DNA from: Alistipes sp.
GTDB lineage: Bacteria > Bacteroidota > Bacteroidia > Bacteroidales > Rikenellaceae
Reading direction: 5' to 3'
DNA length: 61,901 bases
Assembly (NCBI GenBank): GCA_022511295.1
Contig: JAFLRT010000003.1
Span: forward strand, 1-61,901
Numbering within the stretch: the first letter of the stretch is position 1; every line of letters begins with the position of its first letter. Under the pieces are notes generated by a model. The model made no database searches. It saw only the letters and a list, made by a program, of their open reading frames with translations, and was not told where the DNA came from. Shown piece by piece: positions 44,956 through 52,910 of this stretch. A program made the position numbers and the translations under genes.

Positions 44956-45822
44956 TCACTCCATATCGGTAACGCTTCGCGAACCGACATTGAGCATTGT
45001 AACAAGTTCCGTCATCGAGGCGTTATAACCCATAGCCCTGAACGGAGGAGAGGCATAGTCACCTCTCTGCAAGCGTATCATCTCGTTGAACGGTTCGGGC
45101 ATAACACTCGAGCAGTCGGCCAACAGGCGCGCATAGCGGTCGCAGAGAACTATCTCGCTATCGACCGGAAATATCATCGACGGATTCTCTATGTTTGACG
45201 AGATATGTATATTTATCAGCAGGACATTGCCGTCGGAGGTATGGTTGCTCTTCAGTTGTCCCGATATGCTTCGCAGTTCGTCGGCATCGCAGTCCGACGC
45301 CTCGCCGTCGGTAACATTGAATATCACCGGAGGGAAACTGTCGGCATTCTGCGGACGGCGGCACCACTCCGATACATTGTGGTTTATATATGACAGCGCC
45401 TCGAACATTGGCGTTTCGCCTTCGGCGCAGGGTTTCATCCAACACTCAAGCATCTCTGCACGCGCACTCCACTCGCCCGACGACAGTTTGGCCTTGCGAT
45501 AGACGGCACGCAGACTCGGATTGCACTGCTCAAGTTCGCTGACAGGGATAAAAAAACGGTTGGGGTCTATCATCGGACATACCTGTTCGCCCCAATAACC
45601 CACAAGAGCCACATCATAGTAATTTCTGACCTCTCCGTTGCGGCGTGCGCGCATAATAAGTTCCGATATAATGCGGTCCACAGCCTCGGCGACAGCGATG
45701 GACTTTGTCGTTACTCGACCGTCAGGCGTAACCGTGTCCTCGGCCATTGAACGCGAGCAATCCACTGCTATTACAAAAGCCGTGCGGTATTTGCTTGTAA
45801 TCTCTTTTTCGTACATAGACAT
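44956..45822 (-). CDS. VWA-domain protein with intact MIDAS
   Basis: A 288-residue soluble protein. The VWA fold begins YRTAFVIAVDCSRSMAED with the DxSxS metal-ion site at D21, S23 and S25. GETPMFEAL carries the conserved MIDAS threonine and FNVTDGEASDCDA the MIDAS aspartate. The length and the leading PDGRVTTKSIAVAEAVDRII segment resemble TerY-type VWA proteins, which lack a membrane anchor. It lies between two kinase-like genes, with its own promoter and a leader palindrome (45836-45853). Confidence 0.82.
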   Translation of the reverse strand: MSMYEKEITSKYRTAFVIAVDCSRSMAEDTVTPDGRVTTKSIAVAEAVDRIISELIMRARRNGEVRNYYDVALVGYWGEQVCPMIDPNRFFIPVSELEQCNPSLRAVYRKAKLSSGEWSARAEMLECWMKPCAEGETPMFEALSYINHNVSEWCRRPQNADSFPPVIFNVTDGEASDCDADELRSISGQLKSNHTSDGNVLLINIHISSNIENPSMIFPVDSEIVLCDRYARLLADCSSVMPEPFNEMIRLQRGDYASPPFRAMGYNASMTELVTMLNVGSRSVTDME

Positions 45823-45835
45823 ACACCATCTTAAT

Positions 45836-45853
45836 GGCAGTATACATACTGCC
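45836..45853 (-). promoter_or_regulatory. 18-base palindrome in the VWA gene leader
   Basis: GGCAGTATACATACTGCC is an almost perfect inverted repeat between the predicted start of transcription (near 45860) and the VWA start codon at 45822. It could be a protein operator or an RNA hairpin that shields the ribosome-binding region. Confidence 0.6.
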
Positions 45854-45866
45854 GACGGTTCTTTTG

Positions 45867-45898
45867 CAAATATACTCTATTTGGGCATAATAATCAAA
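45867..45898 (-). promoter_or_regulatory. internal promoter for the VWA gene
   Basis: On the minus strand TTTG at 45898-45895 and TATATTTG at 45874-45867 are 20 bases apart. It lies in the 3' end of the kinase gene and just past its stop, giving the VWA gene a separate transcript. Confidence 0.75.
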
Positions 45899-46995
45899 TC
45901 TGCCGATTTTCTTCGGTTCGGGGGGGGGATTTTGAGGCTGTCGGTTAAGTCAAACATAGGGCTTCCACACGCGTTTATACGGTATTCCATACCGTCAAGC
46001 ACCACGACCGCCTCACCGTCGCAGAATCCGTATGCATCATCATACAGCGGCGGGACGACTGTCTCGCCGCCGCAGGCATAACCCCAAAGTCCGTTTCGGC
46101 AGAACGGCTCAGGATATGTACTCTCCTGCTGTCGCCGTGCTTCAAACTGCGCATATCCGAGCAGTTCGCCAAGAGAGTAAAGGTGCGCCGTGCGCGAGGC
46201 GAGAAGTTTCGCTATACGGTAGCGCGCCGCCAGGCACCTGCTCCGCAGCATATCAACAATATTTTGATAGACATCGCTCTTGCCGTTATATATCTCACGC
46301 GCGTCCAACAGCAGCACATCGTTGTCGGAGCATAACCGGCTCAACTCCGGCTCGGCACTCATAGCACCCAACGCGGTAGATATAAGCGCCAGCGGATAGT
46401 CATCTATATGCTTATTAAAAACACCTTCGCTGCGCGTGGGATGCTGATAGGCCGCCGTTCCCGTCTCCTCGCTGCTCTCGCCGGTGAAGCAGGGCAGAAA
46501 CACGGCATCAAAATCTATGGCGTGCATCTCACCGCGACTGTCTACAATGATATTCTCGGGTTTGATATCGCCGTGCGCCCACTCCTCGGAGAGCATACGA
46601 ACAGCAAAACGGTCGAAAGCCGCCGAAAGACGTGTCAAAGCCTCGGCATCGCCGGCAGCAGACAGCACCGCCTCTTTAAGAGTACGCCCCTCGACCCACT
46701 CCGTAAGCACCACATCGACCCAGGCACCGGAACCGCCGCCGCTCTGAGCCACAAACAGTTCGTTGTGCAGGCACCGCTCACCATATATACGGCGAGTATT
46801 GCGTTTGGGGCGTGTATAACATTTAAGCACACAGGGCTTGCCTTTGTGCTTTATCTTGAAGACGACAGAACTGTTGCCGACAGCCAAAACAAAACGGCCC
46901 GACGCGTCGCAACAAGGCTCAATAACCCCAAGCGTGCGCGTAAGGCCGTAGGAATCTTTTATGATATCAACATATTGCGGAACAGTATAAAGCAT
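45877..46995 (-). CDS. protein kinase with C-terminal WG repeat
   Basis: A 372-residue Ser/Thr-type kinase. K58 in CVLKCY is the candidate ATP lysine, and E79 in HNEL its alphaC partner. The catalytic loop is HGDIKPEN (D143, K145, N148) and the metal-binding loop is DFD at 161-163, so an active kinase is likely. AAYQHPTRSE follows as the activation-end segment. Residues about 300-350 form a WG repeat (RNGLWGYACGGETVVPPLYDDA). A run of nine G at 45920-45928 encodes prolines in the tail. No membrane segment is seen. Confidence 0.85.
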   Translation of the reverse strand: MLYTVPQYVDIIKDSYGLTRTLGVIEPCCDASGRFVLAVGNSSVVFKIKHKGKPCVLKCYTRPKRNTRRIYGERCLHNELFVAQSGGGSGAWVDVVLTEWVEGRTLKEAVLSAAGDAEALTRLSAAFDRFAVRMLSEEWAHGDIKPENIIVDSRGEMHAIDFDAVFLPCFTGESSEETGTAAYQHPTRSEGVFNKHIDDYPLALISTALGAMSAEPELSRLCSDNDVLLLDAREIYNGKSDVYQNIVDMLRSRCLAARYRIAKLLASRTAHLYSLGELLGYAQFEARRQQESTYPEPFCRNGLWGYACGGETVVPPLYDDAYGFCDGEAVVVLDGMEYRINACGSPMFDLTDSLKIPPPNRRKSADLIIMPK

Positions 46996-47050
46996 TGTCT
47001 GTACTTATATAATATATACCACTTTGTTTATATTATGCCCCTTTTGCTGC

Positions 47051-47698
47051 CTAAAGGTCTACCAGCTTATTCTTTATGGCATAGACCACAAGGCTCGCCA
47101 CATTCTTACAGCCCGTCTTCTCAAGAAGATTGGCGCGGTGAACATCGACCGTGCGCTTCGATAAAAACAACTCATCCGCTATCTCCTGCGTCGAACTGCC
47201 GCGACAAATACCCACCAACACCTCTATCTCGCGCGACGACAACTCATTATTCACATCGGCACTCTCCGAAGAACGCAGGCGCTGCGAGAGCGAACTCATC
47301 AACGCCTCACTGAAGTAACTGCCGCCGCTCACAACGGCATCGATAGCTCCGAAAACCTCGTCGATACCCGAATCCTTCAACAGGAATCCCTTCGCTCCGG
47401 CATCGACCATGCGCGTATAGTAACTCTCATCGCCGAACATCGAGAGACATATAACCTTCAGGTCGGGACGCAGGCGCAACGCCTCGCGCGTCGCCTCGCC
47501 GCCATCCATAACCGGCATCGCGATATCCATAAAAACGACATCCACAGCCGTCATAGGCAGTATCCGCAGAAACTCCGCACCGTCCGACGCCTCACCCGTA
47601 ACGCGATACCCGTCGCGCATCGAGATAAGTTCGCGCAGACCCGTCCGAAACAACGTATGGTCATCGACCAGAATGATTTTTATCTCGTTACTATCCAT
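47051..47698 (-). CDS. NarL/FixJ-family response regulator
   Basis: A 215-residue regulator. IKIILVDDHTLFRTGL opens the receiver; phosphoacceptor D58 is in VVFMDIAMPVMDG. The LuxR-type helix-turn-helix at about 150-205 contains LSSREIEVLVGICRG and SKRTVDVHRANLLEKTGC. The ATG at 47698 is preferred over a TTG two codons upstream. It pairs with the histidine kinase gene upstream with a 19-base gap. The kinase cassette begins 55 bases downstream, so it may be co-transcribed with it. Confidence 0.94.
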   Translation of the reverse strand: MDSNEIKIILVDDHTLFRTGLRELISMRDGYRVTGEASDGAEFLRILPMTAVDVVFMDIAMPVMDGGEATREALRLRPDLKVICLSMFGDESYYTRMVDAGAKGFLLKDSGIDEVFGAIDAVVSGGSYFSEALMSSLSQRLRSSESADVNNELSSREIEVLVGICRGSSTQEIADELFLSKRTVDVHRANLLEKTGCKNVASLVVYAIKNKLVDL

Positions 47699-47717
47699 AT
47701 ACAATATTGCGTGTCAA

Positions 47718-48665
47718 TCAGTTATCGCCGAGAGATAGTTCTATATCCGCCCGCATGCCATTGCCCTTGGCACTCTCGAGAGAGAATATTCCGTTCACAG
47801 ACTTTATGCGCGAGGAGATATTAGAAAGCCCCATACCCGCATCCGGCAGGTCGTTGATATCGAAGCCGCAGCCGTCGTCAGCATAATGCACGGCAAGCAT
47901 CGCTTCGTCGCAGTGCAGTTCGAGGGTGATATTGCCGCACCCCGAGTGTTTGAGCGAATTATGGATAAACTCGCACACCACGCGGTAGACGATAACCTCT
48001 ATATCGGGGTCGAAGCGTCTCTCGCCGAGGTCTGTTTTGAAGTGCAGCGAGATATTGCGCAGGGCGCCGCTGCGGTCGATGAAGTTACGCAGGGCGCGCT
48101 CCAGACCGAAGTCCTTAAGCACCTGCGGCTGCATATTGTTCGATATCTCGCGCAGGGAGCGTATCGCCTCCTCGATAACCATAAGCGTATTATCGTTGAG
48201 TTGGCTGCGTCGTTCGGGTCTCTGCTCGTACTTGAGCGCCGTGAGAGACATCTTGACCGACGAGAGCAGCGGACCCATACCGTCGTGGAGTTCCTTGGCG
48301 AAATGCGCGCGCGACTTCTCCTCGGTGCGCAGCACTGCCGTGAGAAGACGCTTGTTGAAAAGTTCCTGACGGCGGTTCAGGCGGTCTATATATCCGAAGA
48401 GGCGGTGGGCGTACATCACACTCACCGACAGACAGAGCGATATAACCGAACCCATAACGATAAACATATCGGTGCTGTACTCCGACCGACCCACAAAATG
48501 GCGGTTAAGCAGCATTATCATCAGCAACAGCATAAGGCATCCGATGATAAAGAGTATCCACACCGAGTTGTACTTTGTCTTACGCACCAGACGCAGCGCA
48601 TAATACATCGCCACGCACTGTACGGCAATAGCCGCGATAAGCAATATTTCAGTTAGAAAGGACAT
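47718..48665 (-). CDS. NarX-type histidine kinase
   Basis: A 315-residue sensor. Three membrane segments lie at about 4-24, 36-57 and 71-93, with almost no periplasmic loop, so any signal is likely membrane- or cytosol-borne. H127 in HFAKELHDGMGPLL is the HisKA_3 phosphoacceptor. The ATPase part has EFIHNSLKHSGCGNI and DDGCGFDINDLPDAGMGLSN. The ATG at 48665 is chosen over a GTG four codons upstream. It forms an operon with the response regulator and follows trmD by 28 bases. Confidence 0.93.
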   Translation of the reverse strand: MSFLTEILLIAAIAVQCVAMYYALRLVRKTKYNSVWILFIIGCLMLLLMIMLLNRHFVGRSEYSTDMFIVMGSVISLCLSVSVMYAHRLFGYIDRLNRRQELFNKRLLTAVLRTEEKSRAHFAKELHDGMGPLLSSVKMSLTALKYEQRPERRSQLNDNTLMVIEEAIRSLREISNNMQPQVLKDFGLERALRNFIDRSGALRNISLHFKTDLGERRFDPDIEVIVYRVVCEFIHNSLKHSGCGNITLELHCDEAMLAVHYADDGCGFDINDLPDAGMGLSNISSRIKSVNGIFSLESAKGNGMRADIELSLGDN

Positions 48666-48693
48666 AGGTCTATGCACGTCGAAGCCGCCGCTG

Positions 48694-49398
48694 TTATTTT
48701 ATGATATCGTGGTCTGTTATATCGGATTTTATAATATCGGGACGCAGGCGCTCGGTTCTCTCCCACGCCTGGGCCTCCTTCCACTTCTCTATTTCGGCGA
48801 AGTTGCCCGACAGCAGCACGTCAGGCACACGCCAACCGCGAAACTCCGCAGGACGGGTATACACCGGCGGTGCAAGCAGGTTGTCCTGGAAACAATCCGT
48901 CAGCGCAGACTCCTCGTCGCCTATCGCGCCCGGGATAAGCCTCACAACGGAGTCGGCGATTATCGCCGCCGCAAGTTCGCCGCCCGTAAGAACATAGTCG
49001 CCTATCGATATCTCGCGCGTTATGAGATGCTCGCGTATACGGTGGTCTATACCCTTGTAGTGGCCGCACAGGATGATGATGTTTCCGAGCGTCGAGAGGC
49101 GGTTCGCCTCGTGCTGGTCGTAGCGAATGCCGTCGGGCGACGTGAATATAATCTCGTCGTAGGTGCGTTCGGACTGCAACTTCTCGACGAGTTCGAATAC
49201 CGGTTCGCACTTCATAACCATCCCCGCCTCGCCGCCGAAGGGATAGTCGTCGGTGGTGCGGCGGCGGTCGTGGGCATAGTCATGCAGGTTATGCACCACA
49301 ATCTGCACAAGACCCTTTTCCTGCGCGCGCTTCAGGATAGACTCCCCAAGCGGCGATACGAGCAGGTCGGGAACGGATGATATGATATCTATACGCAT
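48694..49398 (-). CDS. trmD: tRNA (guanine-N1)-methyltransferase
   Basis: A 234-residue SPOUT enzyme methylating G37 of tRNAs. [20 protein letters not shown] starts the fold, [20 protein letters not shown] and [18 protein letters not shown] form the knotted S-adenosylmethionine site, and a [12 protein letters not shown] segment follows. The C-terminus ends [15 protein letters not shown]; its internal repeat (DIIK twice) mirrors a repeat in the DNA near the stop codon. It begins 3 bases after the MBL-fold gene. Confidence 0.94.
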   Translation of the reverse strand: MRIDIISSVPDLLVSPLGESILKRAQEKGLVQIVVHNLHDYAHDRRRTTDDYPFGGEAGMVMKCEPVFELVEKLQSERTYDEIIFTSPDGIRYDQHEANRLSTLGNIIILCGHYKGIDHRIREHLITREISIGDYVLTGGELAAAIIADSVVRLIPGAIGDEESALTDCFQDNLLAPPVYTRPAEFRGWRVPDVLLSGNFAEIEKWKEAQAWERTERLRPDIIKSDITDHDIIK

Positions 49399-49401
49399 AG
49401 C

Positions 49402-50073
49402 CTAACGGTAGTTTACCTCGTCGTTCAGCACCTCGACGATAAATGGGTTGTACAGCACTTCGTGTCCTATGGTCGTCTCGTCGCCGTGTCCCGGCAGCAC
49501 GCGAACCCCGTCGCCCAACGGCACTATCTTTTCGAGTATGGAGCGCATAATCCACGAGTAGTCGCCTCCGGGGAGGTCCGTGCGGCCTATGCTCTCGCGA
49601 AAGAGGGTGTCGCCCGTAAAAAGCGTACCCGACAGCGGCTCAAAGAGCGATACGTGGCCGGGTGTGTGTCCGGGCGTGGGTATTATCTTCAGCACGGTCT
49701 CTCCAAACGTTATCTCATCCGTCGCCGCGAGGTCTATGCCGATTGTCGAAGGCACCTCACCCATCTGTATGCCGTACATACGAGCCGTCTGCGGCGCCGC
49801 CTCCAGCAGAAACGCATCCTTCGACGAGAGAGCCAACTTGGCACCGTATGTGTCGCAGACGTATGACGTGCCGGCGATATGGTCGAAGTGTCCGTGTGTG
49901 TTGAGCGCCAAAACGGGGTTAAGCCCCTGACCTGATATGAAATCCGACAGCGCACGGTCCTCGCGCGCCGAAAGATTGCCGGCATCGACCACCACGCAAT
50001 CACCCGAAGCGTCCCAAACCACATAGGTATTCTCCTGCAGCGGATTGAACACGAATCTCTTTACTTCCATCAT
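49402..50073 (-). CDS. MBL-fold metallo-hydrolase (glyoxalase II-like)
   Basis: A 223-residue protein. ALNTHGHFDHIAGT carries the zinc-binding HxHxDH motif, followed by TPGHTPGHVSLF, LFTGDTLF with the bridging Asp, and LPGHGDETTIGHE. This is the layout of small glyoxalase II-like hydrolases often annotated YcbL. An ATG at 50073 or 50070 is the likely start; an upstream TTG at 50082 is less likely. It precedes trmD by 3 bases. The true substrate is unknown. Confidence 0.9.
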   Translation of the reverse strand: MMEVKRFVFNPLQENTYVVWDASGDCVVVDAGNLSAREDRALSDFISGQGLNPVLALNTHGHFDHIAGTSYVCDTYGAKLALSSKDAFLLEAAPQTARMYGIQMGEVPSTIGIDLAATDEITFGETVLKIIPTPGHTPGHVSLFEPLSGTLFTGDTLFRESIGRTDLPGGDYSWIMRSILEKIVPLGDGVRVLPGHGDETTIGHEVLYNPFIVEVLNDEVNYR

Positions 50074-50111
50074 CTTTAACAATCTCTTTTATTCTTTTGC
50101 GACGCTAAACA

Positions 50112-50166
50112 CGCCGCGCGCCGCCCATCTCGGGGACGCGGCGGCACCTCACAGAGGTACATTTTC
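50112..50166 (+). repeat. A element, copy 6
   Basis: CGCCGCG at 50112-50118 pairs with CGCGGCG at 50137-50143. GCACCTC at 50144-50150 pairs with GAGGTAC at 50154-50160, followed by ATTTTC. It lies between two minus-strand genes but is oriented like the other five, so here it is backward with respect to transcription. Confidence 0.85.
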
Positions 50167-50190
50167 AATTTATACTCTATTCAGTCTGTT

Positions 50191-51615
50191 TTATGCTCTG
50201 TTTCGGCGACGCAGTTTGACAACATTCTCTATATGGTGGGTGTGGGGGAACATATCCACCGGCTGCACCGCCACAACCTCATACTGCGCATCGAGAATCG
50301 CAAGGTCGCGCGCCTGCGTGGCAGGGTTGCAACTTACATATACCATACGCTCGGGCGCAGCCTTCATTATAACATTCAGCACAGGTTCATCGACTCCTGC
50401 ACGCGGCGGGTCGAGGATGATGACGTCGGGATGACCGTTCCGCGCGATGAAGTCGGCATCGAGTACCTTTTTCATATCGCCGGCATAGAAGACCGTATTC
50501 TCTATGCCGTTTGCCGCCGAGTTTATGCGTGCATCCTCGATAGCCTCGGGGACATACTCTATACCTACCACCTTGCGGCAACTGCGGGCGCAGAAGTTGG
50601 CTATGGTACCCGTACCCGTATAGAGGTCGTAGAGGGTGTCGTCGGGCTTGAGGTCAGCCAACTCGCGCGCCGTGCTGTAAAGCACGTATGCCTGCTCGGA
50701 GTTGGTCTGGTAGAACGACTTGGGACCGACCTTGAACTTCAGACCCTCCATACTCTCGGTGATATGGTCTTTGCCGGCAAAGAGAACGGGCGTCTGGTCT
50801 GTCAGCGAGTCGTTCCACTTGGTGTTCACCACATAGAAGAGCGACGTTATCTGTCCGAAGCGGCCCTGCAAATGGCTCATAAGGCTCTCTATCCTCGGGC
50901 GGTCATCCTCGTTGAAGACAACGATGACCATCACTTCGCCCGTCGATGCCGTGCGGATTATTATCCCGCGCATAAGACCTTCGTGCGCGCGCGCATTATG
51001 AAAAGAGTATCCGTTCTCGATACAGAAACGGCGCACCTCGTTGCGTATGTCATTCGACGGGTCGGGCTGAAGCATACAACACTCTATATCGAGTATCTTG
51101 TCGAACATATCGGGTATATGAAACCCGAGCGCCGGACGCTGCTCTATCTCGCCCCCTGCCGCCTTTTCAATCTCGTCGCGTGTGAGCCAGCGGCGGTCGG
51201 CAAAGGTGAACTCGAGTTTGTTGCGATAGAACTGCGTGCGCTGCGACCCTATACACGGACGCACCTCCGGCAGCGCTATCTTGCCTATACGTTCGAGTTG
51301 GTCGCGCACCTGCGATGTTTTGAAACGCAACTGCTCGTCGTAAGGCAGGTTCTGCCACTTGCAGCCGCCGCACACCCCGAAATGGGGACAGAACGGCTCG
51401 GCGCGGCGCGGCGAGCGGGAGACAAAGCGCACCGCCTCGCCCTCCATAAAGCGGCGGTGATGACGTCGCACCTGTACATCCACCACATCACCCGGCACCG
51501 TCATAGGCACAAAGACGACAATATCGTTCCAACGTCCCATAGCCTTGCCCTCGGCGGCGAAGGTCGTTATCTCAAGAGCCTCGATAAGGGGCAGGTCGCG
51601 TTTCTTGCGTGTCAT
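50191..51615 (-). CDS. rlmD: RlmD-type 23S rRNA uracil-C5 methyltransferase
   Basis: A 474-residue enzyme (RumA family) methylating a 23S rRNA uracil. A TRAM domain covers about residues 15-60, an iron-sulfur cluster motif is CPHFGVCGGCKWQNL, and the methyltransferase core has DLYTGTGTIANF, the catalytic-cysteine motif VYVSCNPATQARDL and a preceding DPPRAG. The MTRKKRDLPLIE start at 51615 is preferred to a start six codons upstream. A TAAATTTG -7 box lies at 51638-51631. Confidence 0.92.
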   Translation of the reverse strand: MTRKKRDLPLIEALEITTFAAEGKAMGRWNDIVVFVPMTVPGDVVDVQVRRHHRRFMEGEAVRFVSRSPRRAEPFCPHFGVCGGCKWQNLPYDEQLRFKTSQVRDQLERIGKIALPEVRPCIGSQRTQFYRNKLEFTFADRRWLTRDEIEKAAGGEIEQRPALGFHIPDMFDKILDIECCMLQPDPSNDIRNEVRRFCIENGYSFHNARAHEGLMRGIIIRTASTGEVMVIVVFNEDDRPRIESLMSHLQGRFGQITSLFYVVNTKWNDSLTDQTPVLFAGKDHITESMEGLKFKVGPKSFYQTNSEQAYVLYSTARELADLKPDDTLYDLYTGTGTIANFCARSCRKVVGIEYVPEAIEDARINSAANGIENTVFYAGDMKKVLDADFIARNGHPDVIILDPPRAGVDEPVLNVIMKAAPERMVYVSCNPATQARDLAILDAQYEVVAVQPVDMFPHTHHIENVVKLRRRNRA

Positions 51616-51799
51616 AATATAAATTTTGCACAAATTTATTTATTTTTTCCGTAAGACGAAAATATTGGTATTGTCGCTGTGCGCGGCGACAGTCAAAGTG
51701 TTGCAGGATTAAAAAATCAGGTCGAAGACCTGCGCGCCGAGTACGGATTTTACGAAACGTTCTTTTATGGACATTGTTGCAATGTTATGCAACAAAAAT

Positions 51800-51817
51800 A
51801 GCCGCCTGCGGGCGGCT
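51800..51817 (-). terminator. terminator after the 65-residue membrane protein gene
   Basis: AGCCGCC pairs with GGCGGCT around four bases, with A and T tracts on both sides; read leftwards it is followed by ATTTTTG. The remaining 180 bases to rlmD hold no clear gene. Confidence 0.8.
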
Positions 51818-51846
51818 AAAAAAGGATACGAAATATGTGGTATGAC

Positions 51847-52044
51847 CTATATATTTTCCTCGGCGGGTGCCTCGTTTTTATCCTGCTTATCCCAACCGCA
51901 TATATAGCCGATAAGAATCAGTATAGGGCCTATTACGAATGTAAAAAAGCCGATGGCGAGACCGATAAATATGGCGACAATTATGGCGATAAGCAATGCG
52001 ATTAGCACCGTACCTCCTACCACTTCTATAAATGCACCTATCAT
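51847..52044 (-). CDS. small membrane protein, 65 residues
   Basis: Starts MIGAFIEVVGGTVLIALLIA at the ATG at 52044; the longer frame to a TTG at 52074 is less likely. It has two membrane segments (about 8-34 and 36-52) and an acidic tail ending EAPAEENI. No family is recognised. It has a good promoter (52104-52072) and a terminator, so it is an independent small transcript. Confidence 0.75.
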   Translation of the reverse strand: MIGAFIEVVGGTVLIALLIAIIVAIFIGLAIGFFTFVIGPILILIGYICGWDKQDKNEAPAEENI

Positions 52045-52071
52045 AGTTCGGCTCTTTTTGTCTCGTTTTAA

Positions 52072-52104
52072 CAAAGATAATACAAAAATATGAAAAACCC
52101 CAAA
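52072..52104 (-). promoter_or_regulatory. promoter for the 65-residue membrane protein gene
   Basis: Minus-strand TTTG at 52104-52101 and TATCTTTG at 52079-52072, 21 bases apart. Confidence 0.65.
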
Positions 52105-52229
52105 AAAAAGTGGCGGCGCGAGAATGACGGGCGAGGCTGCGCGGCGAAAAACACGTGAGTATTATAGGCTATATTCCGCAACTGTTGATAGATAGTTTAT
52201 AACTTTTCGGGCAGAAGCGCCCGACAGTA
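52105..52229. other. spacer of the 395-base divergent gap
   Basis: Non-coding; CGGGC at about 52208 can pair with GCCCG at about 52218 in a small hairpin. No gene or known motif was seen. Confidence 0.5.
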
Positions 52230-52260
52230 TTGCGGCGCACCGATTTATTGCATATCTTTG
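52230..52260 (+). promoter_or_regulatory. promoter for the 54-residue ORF with long leader
   Basis: TTG at 52230-52232 and TATCTTTG at 52253-52260, exactly 20 bases apart. The transcript would begin near 52267, leaving a leader of about 170 bases before the 54-residue ORF. Confidence 0.75.
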
Positions 52261-52266
52261 CACCGC

Positions 52267-52439
52267 AGGAGGATTGTTTATTATATCTGATGTAAACGCA
52301 CACGGTGGCTTAATTCGATATGCGGACCGCATTGTTGAGAATATAGCCCGATTCGACGGACGGTTTATCTTGCAGACGATGTTTCTGCACGGTGAGAGGG
52401 GGAGATATTAAGATTATAAACAATTATAAAATTTAGGTT
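52267..52439 (+). other. long 5' leader with small hairpins and two mini-ORFs
   Basis: Contains ATGCG/CGCAT and GCAGA/TCTGC stems. Two mini-ORFs of 8 and 10 codons start at an ATGCGGACC and an ATGTTTCTG sequence. Either a regulatory leader or an independent small RNA is possible; no known riboswitch core was recognised. Confidence 0.45.
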
Positions 52440-52604
52440 ATGAGGGTGATTAATGACGTGTTTGAGAAGGTTTCGTATGCAGATTATCTGAAACCCGATT
52501 TTGAGCTGCTCAACATCGCTATCGAGCGCGGGTTTGCTGAGAGTCCCGAGCCGGATATCGATGAGTTGGATGACCCGGATGGCGACGGCATGCAGTTCGA
52601 CTAA
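52440..52604 (+). CDS. small acidic protein, 54 residues, unknown function
   Basis: Reads MRVINDVFEKVSYADYLKP onward and ends in an acidic stretch containing DELDDPDGDG. It has no signal or membrane segment. Clean codon use, a promoter 180 bases upstream and a strong terminator 84 bases downstream support a real gene. No family is recognised; the aromatic N-terminal half followed by an acidic tail recalls small regulators or antitoxins, but nothing shows that. Confidence 0.6.
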   Translation: MRVINDVFEKVSYADYLKPDFELLNIAIERGFAESPEPDIDELDDPDGDGMQFD

Positions 52605-52687
52605 AACCGGAAAACAGGCGAGAGGTTTTTACAGCTCTCACACCCGCAAAAAATAGATATTGTACTTTTTTCATCGCCTGAGTGATG

Positions 52688-52734
52688 AAAAGAGAGTGTT
52701 CCAACCCCATATACGGATTGGAACACTCTCTTTT
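52688..52734 (+). terminator. strong terminator after the 54-residue ORF
   Basis: AAAAGAGAGTGTTCCAA pairs perfectly over 17 bases with TTGGAACACTCTCTTTT, with a loop containing CCATATACGG. It may also end apt transcription from the other side. The terminator at 61690 has a related stem and loop. Confidence 0.93.
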
Positions 52735-52757
52735 TACGGGTATCCGCTTTAGCGCCT

Positions 52758-52910
52758 GCCGCAATTATATCCCGAACGGGAAATCTGTTTTACCCCACCC
52801 CCGGATTAAATACCGGCAGGGATACATATATATATACCCCCCTGCTCGATTAACTATCGGCAGAAACAGCGTCTATTTACCTCCCTCGGATTAAATCTCG
52901 GCAAGGACAT
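52758..52910 (-). repeat. degenerate 41-44-base tandem repeat running into the apt stop
   Basis: Units near 52758, 52801, 52845 and 52885 share GGATTAAAT, then CGGCAG, with a T-rich TATTTACC-like end. The last unit (GGATTAAATCTCGGCAAGG) contains the apt stop codon (52891-52893). Confidence 0.7.

Noticed and set aside
52267..52439. Known riboswitch or 6S RNA in the leader of the small ORF
   Set aside because: No recognised conserved core or long bubble structure could be identified by eye.
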